64,000 nt of DNA. Source: Eucommia ulmoides (taxonomy: Eukaryota > Streptophyta > Magnoliopsida > Garryales > Eucommiaceae). Each line of letters opens with the position of its first letter. Within the stretch, counting starts at the first letter, position 1. The position numbers were made by a program, and so were the translations under genes. The notes under the pieces are model-generated. The model ran no database searches and was not told the origin of the DNA. It saw nothing but the letters and a program-made list of their open reading frames with translations. The stretch spans positions 7,328,616 to 7,392,615 of the forward strand of contig CM028333.1 in the NCBI GenBank assembly GCA_016647705.1, read 5' to 3'. Below are positions 32,701-43,287 of this stretch, piece after piece.

Positions 32701-33999
32701 AAGTTCGCTATTAATTTTTCTTCCCAAACATCTGTCTTCCTATATCAAGAAATCAAGGCCTGTTTGGTAGCACGGAATCGGAATTTGAAATGAACTCATG
32801 TGAATTTTTAGGATTTTAGATGAGGTAGCGAATGCAAAACGTTGAAAATTTATGCGTTTGTTTCTAATTCCAATTCCAGAGTAGCCAAACATACCCTGAA
32901 GGTAGTGTTTGGTTATATGAAATTGGGAGATTTGAATTGGAATTCAAAATGAACGCATATAAATTTCTATATTGGCATGCGTTTCTTATTCACTTATTCC
33001 AATTCCAAAGCTCCAATTCCTTGCTTCCAAATGCTTCCTGAGATAACGTTTGGTTTCATGGAATTGGAATTAGAAATGAACACAAGTAAATATCTTTAAA
33101 TTTACATGCGTTCATTTTAAATTCCAATTCTAACTCTTCAATTCCGTACTACCAAACACTACCCTAATTAATTTCCAATCCCAATTCAAAAGCTCCAACT
33201 CCCTGCAACCAAACATAGGCTAAAATCAACCAGACCTAATTTGACGGGGCCGCCAATCCTCATCCGTTGTGCCATGCCCTAGCTGTCCCGAGCTGTTAGA
33301 CCCAAAAGTAAAAACATCTCCATTTGAATTCACGGCAATGCTGTGGCCTGGCCCGGCTATCGCCTGAGACTTCTCTCTCCTTGAACACGCCTCTCCAGCC
33401 AATAGAAACCTCAGCACCAGTTTCCAAGACCCCCCGCATTTCTCCTTCAAATCTTCACGTTGTTCTTCGTCCATCGGCTTAAATATTGCCCTCTTCTGAC
33501 ACATGTCAAGAGCAGCCAGCTCCGACAATGACAGCTCGTAATCAGGGGGGAAGTGAGCAGGCTGTCTGAAAAAAGAACATGTCGCCTGCAAGACAGTTTT
33601 TTCACACAACCCAATTCAGCAGCATTATCAATTCTAATGTTTAACAACGATTTGAAGTGCGTTTGGGTGAGTTACTTAAAGAAAGAATTTGATTAAATCA
33701 CACTCCTTCTTCAAGTACGTCACCCAAACGCACCCTTAGATAATTAGAGTAAGATAGAAAATCTGAGTTCTTGCCTCTAGTTTGGCGAGATCTTGAGGAT
33801 CCAAATTACAACCCGTGAGAACATGAAGAACGATGGACGGGTTGGCAGACAATGGAAACTCTCCAGGACTTGCATTTCCGAAGCAGTGCCGCAGTTGGCG
33901 TTGAAATGTGGAACCCGGAGAGGTGGAAATAGTAGGAATCGGGTTGTCAGGAATGTTATGGTATTGAATTGTTGGCGTTCCACTCGTTGTGGCATCCAT
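29784..33999 (-). CDS. RCC1-repeat family protein, 535 aa, five coding exons
   Basis: Coding exons on the - strand are 33999-33775, 33585-33236, 32684-32283, 31647-31260 and 30026-29784, which sum to 1608 bases (536 codons with the TAG). Borders were set by frame, family resemblance and AG acceptors; donors are GT except intron 1, which is GC. The start MDATTSGTPTIQYHN at 33999 suits the family. Residues about 50-85 look F-box-like (NPSIVLHVLTGCNLDPQDLA). Seven RCC1-type repeats follow, including GDVFTFGSNSSGQLGHG, KVYAFGKDSFGEAEYG, GRVYTFSWGNESKLGH, SVYSVGCGLGGKLGHG, GRVCTWGWGRYGCLGHG, GDVYSFGCGESSSLGH and KLYAFGAGDKGQLG, enough for a seven-bladed propeller. RCC1 propellers bind proteins or chromatin, and some act as exchange factors or photoreceptors; the exact role here is unknown. 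No coding lesion is seen. Confidence 0.93.
30625..30790 (-). mobile_element. tRNA-derived SINE in intron 4 of the RCC1-family gene
   Basis: On the - strand a box-B-like GGTTCAAGTTTT and an upstream TGTAACATTGCTCCATTGTG region match a common plant SINE with box A, box B and a terminal part that reads GTGCACGAAGACTCCCGC on the + strand. It is degenerate. Confidence 0.6.
30781..30862. repeat. 41-bp tandem duplication derived from the SINE end
   Basis: AATTCACCCTCTTAAAGGGG plus CAATTCAGTGCATGAAGGTT occurs twice in a row (30781 and 30822). The unit resembles the end of the adjoining SINE. Confidence 0.9.
31839..32280. mobile_element. MITE-like element filling intron 3 of the RCC1-family gene
   Basis: It starts AGGTGGTGTTTGGTTAGTGT and ends GTTTGGCAAATGGGGCCTT. 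It shares TTCTAATAAACTGGGATGGG with a partial copy at 53325-53470. The right end reaches to within a few bases of the exon 3 splice donor (32282-32281). The termini are imperfectly inverted. Confidence 0.55.
32757..33215. mobile_element. Array of three to four related small MITEs in intron 2
   Basis: Successive units of about 135 bp begin with TGTTTGGT-type motifs (about 32760, 32902, 33045) and end with inverted forms such as CCAAACATACCC and ACCAAACACTACC. Each contains GGAATTGGAATT-like and AATTCCAATTCC-like inverted interiors that could fold back. A partial fourth unit ends near 33215. Confidence 0.65.
33657..33733. mobile_element. 77-bp MITE in intron 1 of the RCC1-family gene
   Basis: The ends GTGCGTTTGGGTGA and TCACCCAAACGCAC are perfect inverted repeats at the termini, extended inward with two mismatches. 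It is a compact foldback element. Confidence 0.8.
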
Positions 34000-35285
34000 G
34001 GTAAAAATCGGAAGAAATTAAATGTCTGAACTCTGAAAAATCGTGGAAACTTACATAAGATTACTTCTACATTGCTTCCTTCAATGAATAGGTGGCGTTT
34101 GTTTAATGTTTCTGTTTTTTTTTTTCCTTAGATGCCAAAAATGGAAATATGGGGAAAAACCAGTTTCTGTTCTGCTCCCATTTTTTTATTCCCGTGTTTA
34201 CTTTCTCCCCCAAGTTTTCAAGGAACAGAAACAAACAACACTAAACAAACGCCGCCTGAATCACAACATTCAAACATAAACTTCATTGTTTTTCTTCCAA
34301 CGTGATAATGAAATCGCATTCTAATGGAATGGAATCGAATTCTTAATGGACGTCCTTGATTCTATTCCATCGGAATTCAATTCAACTACCTCTAACCAAA
34401 CACGGCGTAAGAGGGTTGATGTTTATGTACCTTAAATAGTTGTATTGATCAGAAAGCTTCAACTCTCCAACCTATACAAATGAAAAAAAAAAAAAAAAAC
34501 ATCATAAAGAAAGAATCTACAATGAAATTAGTGCTTTGAACTAATGAATGAAGTATGAATGGATCAAACAGTGACACACAGATTAATCAAACCAGAACAC
34601 AAAAATTAGAATATTACAAATAGACCCCGCAAAGAATACTGTAACGTGAAGAACAGTAGTTCCATCTTCAACAAGGGGATATTCCAAACCCAAAAGAAAC
34701 CCAGAAAAGAAAGGAATTTCTACACCAAAAGATATACTTCCATTCACGTGAACAACCAACGCAATGATCGAAAAAAATATTCAGCAAAATTAAGCTAGAA
34801 AATCGAAAAAAAGCGAGCCAGGAACAGAGTGATACAGTCATCAACAATCATTAATACCAAAATTGATCTTTAATGTCTCAAAGATCAAACAACCGTTGGA
34901 CGATCCAGTAAACAAGCAGTATAAATGTGTAATCCACCCCCATAAAAGAGAAGAATCAAGTGCAAAATAGAATCCAGAACTGTGTATAGATAACACGATA
35001 CCAAACGGGGTAAACTTTTTTGATTGTATACATTACGATCGTTGCGGATCGAGAACCGAAACAAAAAATTACATGTCAGAGAGACCCAAAAAATCCTCAA
35101 AACCCATCTGAAATCCGTCGATAATTTCTAGATATAATTCAACAAAAGCACAAATAGTTTGATCAGAGATGGGTATTTGATCAGAAGGGCTTATTTGTTT
35201 TCCTGGGGGAAAAGTAAGATGATTGAAAGGGTTATAGAAAAATGGGGTGCTGATGGGATGTTTAGAGAGAATTTATAGAGAGAGA
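34000..35285 (-). promoter_or_regulatory. Leader and core promoter region of the RCC1-family gene
   Basis: On the - strand CTATAAAT lies at 35278-35271 next to a GA/CT-rich tract, a good core-promoter candidate, so transcription could start near 35240. A T-rich stretch ending TTTTTCAG|AGTTCAG just upstream of the ATG (about 34036) could be the acceptor of a leader intron with a donor such as AAG|GTACAT near 34435. Exact leader exons cannot be fixed from sequence alone. Confidence 0.45.
34090..34257. mobile_element. 168-bp MITE in the leader region
   Basis: The ends AGGTGGCGTTTGTTTAATGT and ACTAAACAAACGCCGCCT are inverted repeats with about 18 of 20 positions matching. TGAAT appears beside both ends and may be a 5-bp target duplication. 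A second foldback (about 34300-34405) follows. Confidence 0.7.
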
Positions 35286-35671
35286 GAGAGAGGAGTTTTT
35301 ATTCCTTCTCCGGAGTCAGATGAAAGATGATGGAAGCAATATGATAATTTTGGCTCTCTTTTTACTCTAATCGGTTAGCTCTCTTCTATACGTTTAATAA
35401 AAGGACCAGTTTTGAGATGAGGTGTCTCTTAGGTGGTCACCCAAGAAGCCATTGCTTATGGTGGTTCATCCTCTCTCTCGAGCTTTCTCTCTCACACACA
35501 AACACACACAGTCGGGTTGATTTTATAAAAGTTACCTGGGTTTCCCTGAATTCGTGGTAAATGTGAATTGTTAGTTTCGGAGTGAGAATTTCTGGAAGAG
35601 AAGTGGATCTCAACCATTATTCAAGGAAAAAGGGGGCTCGGCGTTGGCACCCAAGAATTTTGCCCCGGTAT
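35286..35671. other. Upstream intergenic sequence with GA/CT and CA tracts
   Basis: CTCTCTCTC and ACACACAAACACACACAG tracts lie near 35475-35510. It may hold upstream promoter elements of the RCC1-family gene. No coding signal is seen. Confidence 0.4.
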
Positions 35672-36499
35672 ATTACATAAACACCCCTTGAGAAAATTGG
35701 GGTGAAAGTGAAATGCTAAGCATTTTAATGAATTCTTGACCAAATAAATATTTTTTAAATAATTAATTTCTGAAAACTGATAACTTCAAACTTATTTATC
35801 AAATACAAGTAAAACGCAGGATTTAAATGCATTTTTATTAAAACGCATATACAATATGTGTTTTTTTTCTTTTTTAAAGGAAAAACGCATAAAGGAAAGC
35901 CGTTTCTATGGTTTTTCCAGATTTTTTTTTTGTAATTAAAACATAAATGGGAATTGAAAAGAAAACGCAAAAGTGTTTTGCGTTTCTTCAAAAAACACAA
36001 GACGCATCTGCGTTTTATGTTTCAGTTCCCATTTTCACAAAAATAAAAATAAAAATTCTGCACGTGAATATAATTTGCATTTTTATAAAAAAAATAAAAA
36101 ATTAGACCTTTACGCTATTATCCTTTAAGTTTGGAATAGTGTTAACGTAAATCCTATTGAAATATTTAAGGATATAAACGTCTTTCAACTCAAATTGGCC
36201 AATGTAACTTTTTCATTTTTTTCTCTCGTTAATCTAGCTAATATTCATTTCAATTTAAAAATAAAAATAATTATTTTTCTTAAATTTGTATTTATCATTT
36301 GATTTCCCAACTTCCCGCCAATTTGTTACTAATTTTTCGCCTTAGTTTTTTTCTATAAATAGGAACAAAAAGTTGTGTTTGTAGAAGTAGCGTTATATTA
36401 CGTACGATACGTTTTAGAAAGTTCTTAATCTAGCGTAGATCAACAACTTTATAAAGAACTTCAAAAGTTAATACATAATGTACATGCTAAATTAGATAT

Positions 36500-38745
36500 A
36501 TTTCTATAAATTATAATACATATAATTGGGTTATATGTATCATATCCCCTACGTTTGATGTTTCTTCGTTGCCATCGTAAAGGAAGTGAAAGTTCCTCCA
36601 TCTCATCTGTCTGAAGATGATTGACTTAAGTAATGTGTCCCAAATCCATGGTAGATGGATACGACAGTTTCTCCACGATCGGCAAAAATTGTTCGTCGTT
36701 TGGCGCCCAAGAGACCGGTGACATGTGTCTTTGAATTCCTCTGGGTACGCCATGTATCACACTAGGAATAGGTGCTGAGCTCGATGATAGATGCTCCATC
36801 ATCGGGGTGACAAATGTACTATCCAGTGACAGTCCGCAATTGACACCCAAGTCGGTGCCATAATCTGAACTCGAAATCGTCCATCCCGTACGTAGATGGT
36901 CCGACATTAGCGTTGTCTATTACTGCATCGCCTGCTCGGTACACATCATCATTCTGGTTTACGGCAAACCTGGAAGACTACTCCAACGGCGGATCTGGTA
37001 TGCGCTCTTGTCCCAAAGCAACGTCACTTGGCATCTGGTATGGCAGCTGCCGGTGATAGGCCCGAGAACAAGTGTTGTGCATTAAGTGTACAACCTGTTT
37101 AAAGTCTCCTGGTTATCTTGTTCGGAATGCAAGCTCGCTCATACGCATCAAGGCTGAAATATCTGATTCCTGCAATATAAAGTTGATTGCACCTAAGTAA
37201 ATGAACATTAATAACAACATAAAATAATAAATATATGTTCTAATTAAATTATACCTCTATCGTCGGACGATCTCCTACTGCATGATAGCCGAAGTTCGGT
37301 CGGTAAGATGGGTTCACTATGAACCGTCTGGTGACTCCCCAATACCAAGGCATGTAATCATCAAGGACGCTTGTACCAACCTGGAGGTTACTCAAATCAA
37401 GTGGTCGTCAGCTATCCCATGCCCGTATATGTGTATCGTGCACTATCGACCAATCTGTACCAAATTTTCCTCTTCGGCTATTCAAATGCAAATCCTTATA
37501 TGTGTCGCTTAGCCGTGGAATCCCTTGGCGAAATCCAAACTATCGTAGCGTATGATGAGGGTAATGGTACTCTACGATTTCGTAGCAGATTAGGGGCACA
37601 GACGCCATCCAAATTCCTTGGCCATCTCCACAGTATGTTGGTAATTGCTCCAAGAGGTCAGCTAGATACGACATCCAAATCACATTGCAAACAACATAAA
37701 AATAAATTAATTAAATAATAAATATAATCATAAATAAATAAATAAATATCAGTAACATCTTACGTAAATCTATAATTGACCTTGTCATCCTGTAGACGAT
37801 TTAACTGATCACGATACACAATCAATATATGCATCGGCTCGCTATCCAGATTAAAAGATACTTTTCAACTGTATGCAAAAATAAAAATTAATTATTACTA
37901 AATGAAATGAAATATTTGAAATGCGTAACATTTATTATACAATAACGTATTGAGACCCCTAAGGGGCGCCTGGGAACCTCAAGTCCCCTATTTGTAGGTT
38001 ACCCATCTAATTGCTAGTCATAGAGAGAGACACGTGGCGTAGTCTCGGGAGTCGTTCCCATGCCCAACATTGTAATAAGAAGAAGGGTCTAGACTTTTTT
38101 TATTTTTTTTTGTCTCCTTACGACATCCCTTGCATAGCTCCTGGTACAATACTGCCAGAGTGGCACTGCCCCAACTATATGGATGTGACCCAAACAAATT
38201 GCGCAACAGTGGTAAGTAGCCTAACTTGACCAAATTATTTGATTTATCCGGCATCAATATTGTGCCGATCAATATCAAACAATATGCGCGGGCGTAACAT
38301 TGTATAATGCCATCGTCGGCGTTGGCGGGTACATAATCGAAAGTTGACTATAGCCATTTCAGTTTCAAGCAGCCGCATTTGATTTTATCCTCCGGAGGTG
38401 TATGGCCGAGGAGGTCTTGGCAAAGTTCCTGCCAACGTGAGATCGGTAATGTGTCCTCAGGCCTGGTAACTGGTCGTCTGTTCACGGGCGGCCCAAATAA
38501 CACTGCTACGTCTTGTAGTGTCAGTGTCATCTCACCAGTCGGAAGATGAAACGTATGCGTCTCCTAATGCCATCTCTCGACTAGCCTGGTAATCAATGTG
38601 TGGTCTAGATACTTCTTCCTTAACTGAAAAACTTCATACAGTCTGACGGCTTGTATCAACTGTACCACGCGACCGGGTATATATTCCGTCCATTGCCCTG
38701 GAAACCGTCTTGCTCCGGAACAGTCAAGCCGAGAAGAATGCTGAA
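36500..38745 (-). pseudogene. Plant mobile domain (PMD) region, degenerate
   Basis: Read on the - strand: QWTEYIPGRVVQLIQ and AVRLYEVFQLRKKY near 38690-38620, THTFHLPTGEMTLTLQDVAV near 38555-38500, LGYLPLLRNLF and HPYSWGSATLAVLYQELCKG near 38220-38110, GQGIWMASVPLICYEIVEYH near 37610-37550, and a C-terminal part reaching about 36500. This is the aminotransferase-like plant mobile domain found in MAIN/MAIL1-type proteins and in MULE and other transposon proteins. In-frame stops occur, for example at the WH-stop-ETHTF position near 38567 and within LR-stop-FGFRQ near 37540. It cannot make an intact protein. Introns may also be present (about 37180-37260, 37680-37800, 37860-37950). Confidence 0.75.
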
Positions 38746-39323
38746 ATATAAATTAAAAAACAATTGATTTAAAAAATACAAAAAAAAAAAAAAAAAGATT
38801 TAATACACCGCCTAAATATTTTTTTAGTATGACCTACATTCCGCGTTCTTCCCAAATAGTCACAGATTTGTGGTTTTTCTGCAAATAAAGCAACTACTGA
38901 TCTATGAGACCAGGCTTAGCTATAACTGCAAGAATCTGAAGAAAAAAAAAATTGGGGTGTCTATAAATCGTTCAAACTTTAAATATGGAAGTAGTGTGAA
39001 AAATATTAATGCGAAACTAAAATTTCATGAAGTGGTAATATACGAAATAAATATTATCTTTATCAACTAAATGACAATATAATACAACACAATACGAATG
39101 TTGTTACAACCATAAAGTAAATTAAAAAAATAAATAAATTGTTGTCTCCATTACAATGAAACAAACTAATTATACAAATTAATTGAGAATACTCATTGGG
39201 GTCAAGATAGACATGTCTGCCTATCATGGCCAGTTTGAGAACACAACCCATACCGATTTGTCATTGTCTGCTGCGACACATCCATCTCGTTTCAAATGCG
39301 AATGGATTTTGGTTGCCTGTGCT

Positions 39324-40103
39324 TCACAACTCGACATCCATATCTTCATCTTCATCCCTACCATTCTCCTCTTCCTCTAATGCAAAAGCACCATCTAACT
39401 CTGTTTGTTCAACATCGTGGAAACTATCGATCGAATTCGTCCCACCCTCCACATTCCCATCATACCTACCGCAATTGTTGTCGTGCAGTGGACTAATTGG
39501 CGAATGATGTCGATATGGAGCGGTAAAACTGGTGCCTGCATCATGATCAATCACTGTATGGGAATGATATTCTTCAAGAATGTAGGGCGATCGGTGAGTG
39601 TAACTGGTAGATTGAACAACTTGGGGGTTGAACATAGGAATATTATATGAAGAAAATTGTTCAGATAACGCGGTAACATGATGATTGAAACTTTGACTTA
39701 AAAATTGGGTAAAAGGACTAGGTTGGAAAGAAAATATTCGAGCGTCATCAAAAACTCACTCTACCTCGACATACACCTCAACACCAAGCAGTGAGGGCAC
39801 CTTAAGAGGTAACTGAAGCATATGGTCTAATGCTGCATCGTCACTGATTGAAAACAACATGTGTCTATAATTCCCAGGACCAATAGTAGCTATCGGCAAC
39901 CTATACTTTAACTTTAAAGTTCCATCAACTCCATCCTCGAGGATATAAGGTCGTAACATCGCAATTAATTCGTTTAATGTAATCCCCCCATAAACATCCA
40001 ACGATTTAACCGTAGACATGCTATATAACACCTCAAACTCAGTTCCTTCCAATATCTTTTCACCCCAATATAGATATAATATAACATTCTCCATTTCAAA
40101 CAA
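39324..40103 (-). pseudogene. MULE-transposase-like N-terminal region upstream of the PMD
   Basis: The frame from 40103 (ENVILYLYWGEKILEGTEF, ITLNELIAMLRPYI, VPSLLGVEVYVEVE) resembles the N-terminal region of plant Mutator transposases. A TGA at 39756-39758 interrupts it, but the same frame continues (FDDARIFSFQPSPFTQFLSQ) to 39324 with an acidic end (EEEENGRDEDEDMDVEL). No MULE catalytic DDE domain is recognised between this and the PMD, so the gene seems to be a fusion of this N-terminus with a PMD. Confidence 0.6.
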
Positions 40104-41108
40104 CTATACTTTCACAAATCAAAACAAAACATGTAAGGTATTATTATGATTATCAATCATGTTATTAAAAAAAAAATTAAATTGCCCAATTAAAATTCAT
40201 AAAAATTGTTTTACTTAATTATCATTTGTTAAAACCGAACAAATCTAAATAGTTAATAATTAGCAAACACAAACCTAAACATAAATAACTTTCCTTCTTA
40301 AACCGAAAATAAAATTTCTAATTGAGATCAAAATATAAATTTCTAACTAAAACCGAAATATATAAACATAAACCTAATAAACCTACATCTACATTTCCAA
40401 AAGAAAATAAAAATAAAAAATACACACACTCTCGTATATAAAAAAAACAACATTTCCAAATTATAAATAGATCTACAATTTCATAAATATATAGATTTAG
40501 ATCTACATTACGAAAAAACCGAAAAAAAAATAAAAATTGGTCTACATCTACATTTCCAAATTATATAGATCTAGATCTACATTACGAAAAAAAAAAAAAG
40601 AAAAAAAAATTTGGTTTACTAACCAAAACAAGACAGATGGTGGCGGAGGAGTGAGATCGGTGACAGAGGAGTGGGTGATGGCGACGGAGGAGTGAGTCAC
40701 GGCGACGACGACGGAGTAGTGGCCAATAACATAAACCCTAGACTGTGCAAATTGAAACATAAAACGCAAATGAAGGAGACAAGGAGGGTTTTGGTTTTCT
40801 GACTTTAAAAACGCAGAAGCTTTCTGTGTTTTCAAAGAACGCAGACAGTTTCGGCGTTATTTGGGCGGGATTTTTTTTTGTTTTTGAAACGTAGAAACGC
40901 ATTATACAATTGCATTTTCATTTTTTTTTTCATTTTAAAAACGCATATTGTAAATGCGTTTTAATAAAAACGCATTTTAAGACTGTGTTTTACTTGGTTT
41001 TGATAAATAAGTTTGAAGATATCAATTTTCAGAAATTAATTATTGAAAAAATATTTAGTTGGTCAAGAACTCGCATTTTAATTGTGCCTTTTGAGGGTAT
41101 AAATGTCA

Positions 41109-42361
41109 CTTAAGACGTAGCATTCAACAAATTACGGTATCAAATTTCATAACAAATTATAGAGCACAAGTTCACAAAACGTAGTGTAATATGGTCAAGT
41201 GGTAGAGCATTTTTGTTTTTAATAATTTGTATAATATTTATTTCATTAATTTTTATATTTAATTTATAACTGCATAATATGGTGCGCGTAAACCGGTCCA
41301 GATACATCTTAATTAACAATCAAATCAGATTTTGATTACTAAAATCGATCGTATATTAACTAATATTTATATAATAAATAAAATGGTCCCAACTACAATT
41401 TTATCTACATATTTTATCTCTATATTTTGAGAAATTATTTAAAGTAATTATTCTAACTAAAATTTGTAGTAATATAAATAATTTTTACTCTTTAATTTTA
41501 GTTTTATCTCCATATTTTAAGAAATAATTAAAAATAAATTTAGTTTTACTAAAAATTATTTTTACTTTTCAGATTTAGGTCTTTCTTGGTAACCAAAATA
41601 AGTGCTAAAAACTTTAGTAATTATTTAATTAAGTTTGTTTGACAACTTTAATTAATATTACTTGATTAATTAACTGCTACTTAAAATTTTAACTTTGTGG
41701 TCTAAAATTTTCAGTGAATTAGTTTTTACTTATTTTTTTAATACTTAATGGACTCAACCTATTCTTTTTTTAATTATTATTATTATTATTGTTGTTGTTG
41801 TTGTTGCTGTTGTGATCGTTTGACCCTCAACGCTAGCTCCCTTTTCATTTTCCCTCACTGTTCCAGATCTCACCTTTAGCAAATCTTGATTTTAGTTAAA
41901 AAAAATAAATATTTTTTATTCTCAAATCTCACCCTTAGCAAATCTTGATTTTAGTAAAAAATCAATATTTTTTTCTCTTCAAATCTCACATTTTCATTTG
42001 AATTCTTTTTCTCGTATTATCTTGATTTTAGTAAAAAATTAAATTTAAGGATAGTAATGCAAATTAAATAATTTTTAGTATTCAAATTTTGTGCTTATAA
42101 AATAGACGATTGGAATTCAGCACTTAAAATTTTAATTTTATCAAACAAGTTTTTGATATTTTTAGTACTTAAAATTCCAATACATTTTCAGTTTATCAAA
42201 TATGAAGTTAGTTTTGCCACCAAATTTTAAGGAACAATTCTAAAAAACTAATACAAGTAAATTTAATTTTAATGAAAATTAGTTTGGGTCTTCAATTTTA
42301 GTTTAACCTCCATATTTTAAAGAATAATTTTAATAAATCACTAAAAGTAAATTTAGTATTA
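41109..42361. other. AT-rich repeats with degenerate periodic motif
   Basis: Variants of TTTTATCTCCATATTTTA followed by AGAAATAATT and AAATTTAGTTTT recur near 41400, 41500, 42222 and 42310. A second 60-bp motif (CTCACCCTTAGCAAATCTTG) is duplicated near 41870 and 41930. An ATT/GTT trinucleotide tract lies at 41775-41812. No gene is seen. Confidence 0.6.
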
Positions 42362-42985
42362 ACAGGATATTTACCACTTACTTCCGTTGTCATTGACTAA
42401 ATCACAAATCTCCACTATCATTTATCAAATATTAATCATCCCTCTATCATTTTTGTTCAAACACCATTTAATTCCCCTAAAAGTTAAAAAGTACTGAAAT
42501 TTTTATTGTAATTACAATTTTGTCCTTAACAATTTAAAAATAATTAAAAATTAAAATATATAAACATCACTTCAAGTTTTTTTTTTTTTTGTTATATTTT
42601 TTATTTTATCTTTTTATATTAACATTCCTATTTAAAACACACACACACACACATATATTCACCCATTTTTTTCAAACAAATTAAAAAAAAATAATGTCGT
42701 GGTGGTGGTGGTGGGTGGATAGATTGGGGTGAGTTGGGGGTAAATGTAATTTATTTTTTAAATTAAGAGTAAAAAGTGTTTTTGTTTTTTGTTTTTAAAT
42801 AGGGGAGGTAGTGAATTTAAAAAAAAAAAAAGAATAAAAAAATAATTTTTTTAAATAAGAGAAAGGAATTTATATATTTTTCATAAAAAAATGAGCTAAA
42901 GGGTTTTACTGGTATTTTTCAAATGATGAAGGAAGTTTGTGATTTTATGTTAAATTGCAAAGGGAGGTAAGTGGTGAATACCCTT
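42362..42985. mobile_element. Non-autonomous DNA transposon, about 620 bp
   Basis: The left end GGATATTTACCACTTACTTCC and the right end GGAGGTAAGTGGTGAATACCC are inverted repeats with 17 of 21 positions matching. The interior is AT-rich with a CA microsatellite near 42630 and no transposase. It sits inside the degenerate repeat array of the flanking DNA. Confidence 0.7.
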
Positions 42986-43230
42986 AATATAAATTATTAT
43001 TACTCTTCAATTTTAATTTTGTCTCAATACTTTAATGAATAATTATAGAAAATTATTCAAGTTAATTTAATATTAATAGAAATTATTTTTTATGGCAAGT
43101 ATTTAGGGTTTTGGTATAGAAAATAAGAAGCACATTAAAATCCTCTGAATATACTTAGAATACACACATCTCTCAAATTGCGCAAGGTTGTTGTTTGGTT
43201 AAAAAAACAATATGTGGTTCTTTGGTTATT
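42986..43230. other. Continuation of AT-rich degenerate repeats
   Basis: Another copy of the TTTTGTCTCAATACTTTA-type motif lies near 43018. No gene is seen. It ends at the left target duplication of the LINE. Confidence 0.5.
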
Positions 43231-43287
43231 TTTATGGTTATTTTTTTTTTTTAAACAATACAATATCTTTATTAATAAAGTGGAAAA

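Larger units (their letters stand above)
35672..41108. mobile_element. Mutator-like element with long inverted ends and plant-mobile-domain gene
   Basis: Left end 35672-35900 and right end about 40880-41108 are inverted copies over 200 bp or more. For example TTCTTGACCAAATAAATATT (left) corresponds to the reverse of AATATTTAGTTGGTCAAGAA (right), and both contain TTAATTTCTGAAAA and TATTAAAACGCAT on the same reading. Such long inverted ends are typical of MULEs. The interior is a decayed minus-strand gene. A 9-bp target duplication was not resolved. Confidence 0.75.

Noticed and set aside
37282-37718. Plus-strand frames in the Mutator-like element
   Set aside because: The minus strand here encodes recognisable plant mobile domain motifs, so the plus frames are shadows.
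41185-41310. tRNA-like box A (GGTCAAGTGGTAGAGCA) near 41193
   Set aside because: There is no box B or acceptor-stem pairing downstream. It may be a decayed SINE but cannot be supported as a tRNA gene.
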